DNA of 64,000 nucleotides from Klebsiella oxytoca NBRC 105695 (GTDB lineage: Bacteria > Pseudomonadota > Gammaproteobacteria > Enterobacterales > Enterobacteriaceae), in the NCBI RefSeq assembly GCF_001598695.1, contig NZ_BCZK01000015.1, positions 1-64,000 of the forward strand, given 5' to 3'. Under the pieces are notes generated by a model, which searched no databases, was not told the origin of the DNA, and saw only the letters and a program-made list of their open reading frames with translations. This document shows, piece by piece, positions 63,836 to 64,000 of this stretch (the stretch's first letter is position 1; every line of letters begins with the position of its first letter). A program made the translations under genes and the position numbers.

Positions 63836-64000
63836 ATGAACATTCAGTTAATGAATGTTGCCGTCGATATCATCGAGCAGCGGCTGGCGCCGCTGGCCAA
63901 CGTTCTGACGCGCAATAACCACATTACGGCGATGCGCGACAGCTTTGCGCTGGCGATGCCGTTTGTGATCGTCGGAAGTTTGCTGGTGCCGATTTTGTTT
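63836..64000 (+). CDS. Second cellobiose-type PTS IIC (partial, runs off window)
   Basis: The first 55 residues of a second IIC-like permease: VDIIEQRLAPLANVLTRNNHITAMRDSFALAMPFVIVGSLLVPILF, matching the N-terminal pattern of the IIC encoded divergently. AAGGCAGG precedes the ATG. It shares the operator region with the IIB-IIC-IIA operon. A phospho-glycosidase may follow beyond the window. Confidence 0.85.
   Translation, partial: MNIQLMNVAVDIIEQRLAPLANVLTRNNHITAMRDSFALAMPFVIVGSLLVPILF

Overview
The window is chromosomal DNA from an enterobacterium of the Klebsiella/Raoultella group. Supporting signs are the core order cysG-cysDNC-ygbE-ftsB-ispDF-truD-surE-pcm-nlpD-rpoS, a 4-hydroxybenzoate decarboxylase operon (kpdBCD type) between rpoS and mutS, and hmu haem-uptake and sit metal-uptake operons. 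The species cannot be fixed by eye.

Layout. 1-2.8 kb: a type VI secretion phospholipase-like gene (Tle1/DUF2235) and a broken small secreted-protein gene. 2.8-15.4 kb: iap, then sulfate activation with its own sirohaem synthase, then the conserved cell-division, isoprenoid, tRNA and stationary-phase block ending in rpoS. 15.4-21.4 kb: a variable stretch with a SnoaL-like gene, an MFS pump, LysR and MarR regulators, the decarboxylase operon with two MarR-type operators, and a Hok-type toxin. 21.4-24.0 kb: mutS. 24.0-32.1 kb: a complete chaperone-usher fimbrial operon ending in a LuxR-type regulator. 32.2-43.7 kb: the most unusual part, a tightly coupled operon combining a double-glycine cysteine-rich peptide, a DsbA-like oxidase, an LpxL-like acyltransferase, a C39-peptidase ABC exporter, a MacA/MacB/TolC-type tripartite exporter, and a mini fatty-acid/polyketide set (KS, MaoC dehydratase, ACP, KR). 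43.7-46.7 kb: regulators (HD domain, FidL-like, CadC/MarT-like, PapI/FaeA-like). 47.4-48.7 kb: a lone fucO. 48.7-54.8 kb: hmuRSTUV with a Fur box. 55.0-55.7 kb: two small genes, one with an NsrR-like site. 55.7-59.4 kb: REP repeats and sitABCD with MntR- and Fur-like sites. 59.5-64 kb: a cellobiose/chitobiose-type PTS operon with a ROK kinase and LacI regulator, plus a divergent second PTS IIC that runs off the end.

The leading novelty candidate is the 32.2-43.7 kb operon. My inference is that it makes, oxidises, possibly fatty-acylates, and exports a small cysteine-rich peptide. The acyl chain would be built by the dedicated KS/DH/ACP/KR set and transferred by the LpxL-like enzyme. The fimbrial operon on its left and the fimbria-type regulators on its right suggest that the whole 24-46.7 kb stretch is one accessory island lying beside mutS.
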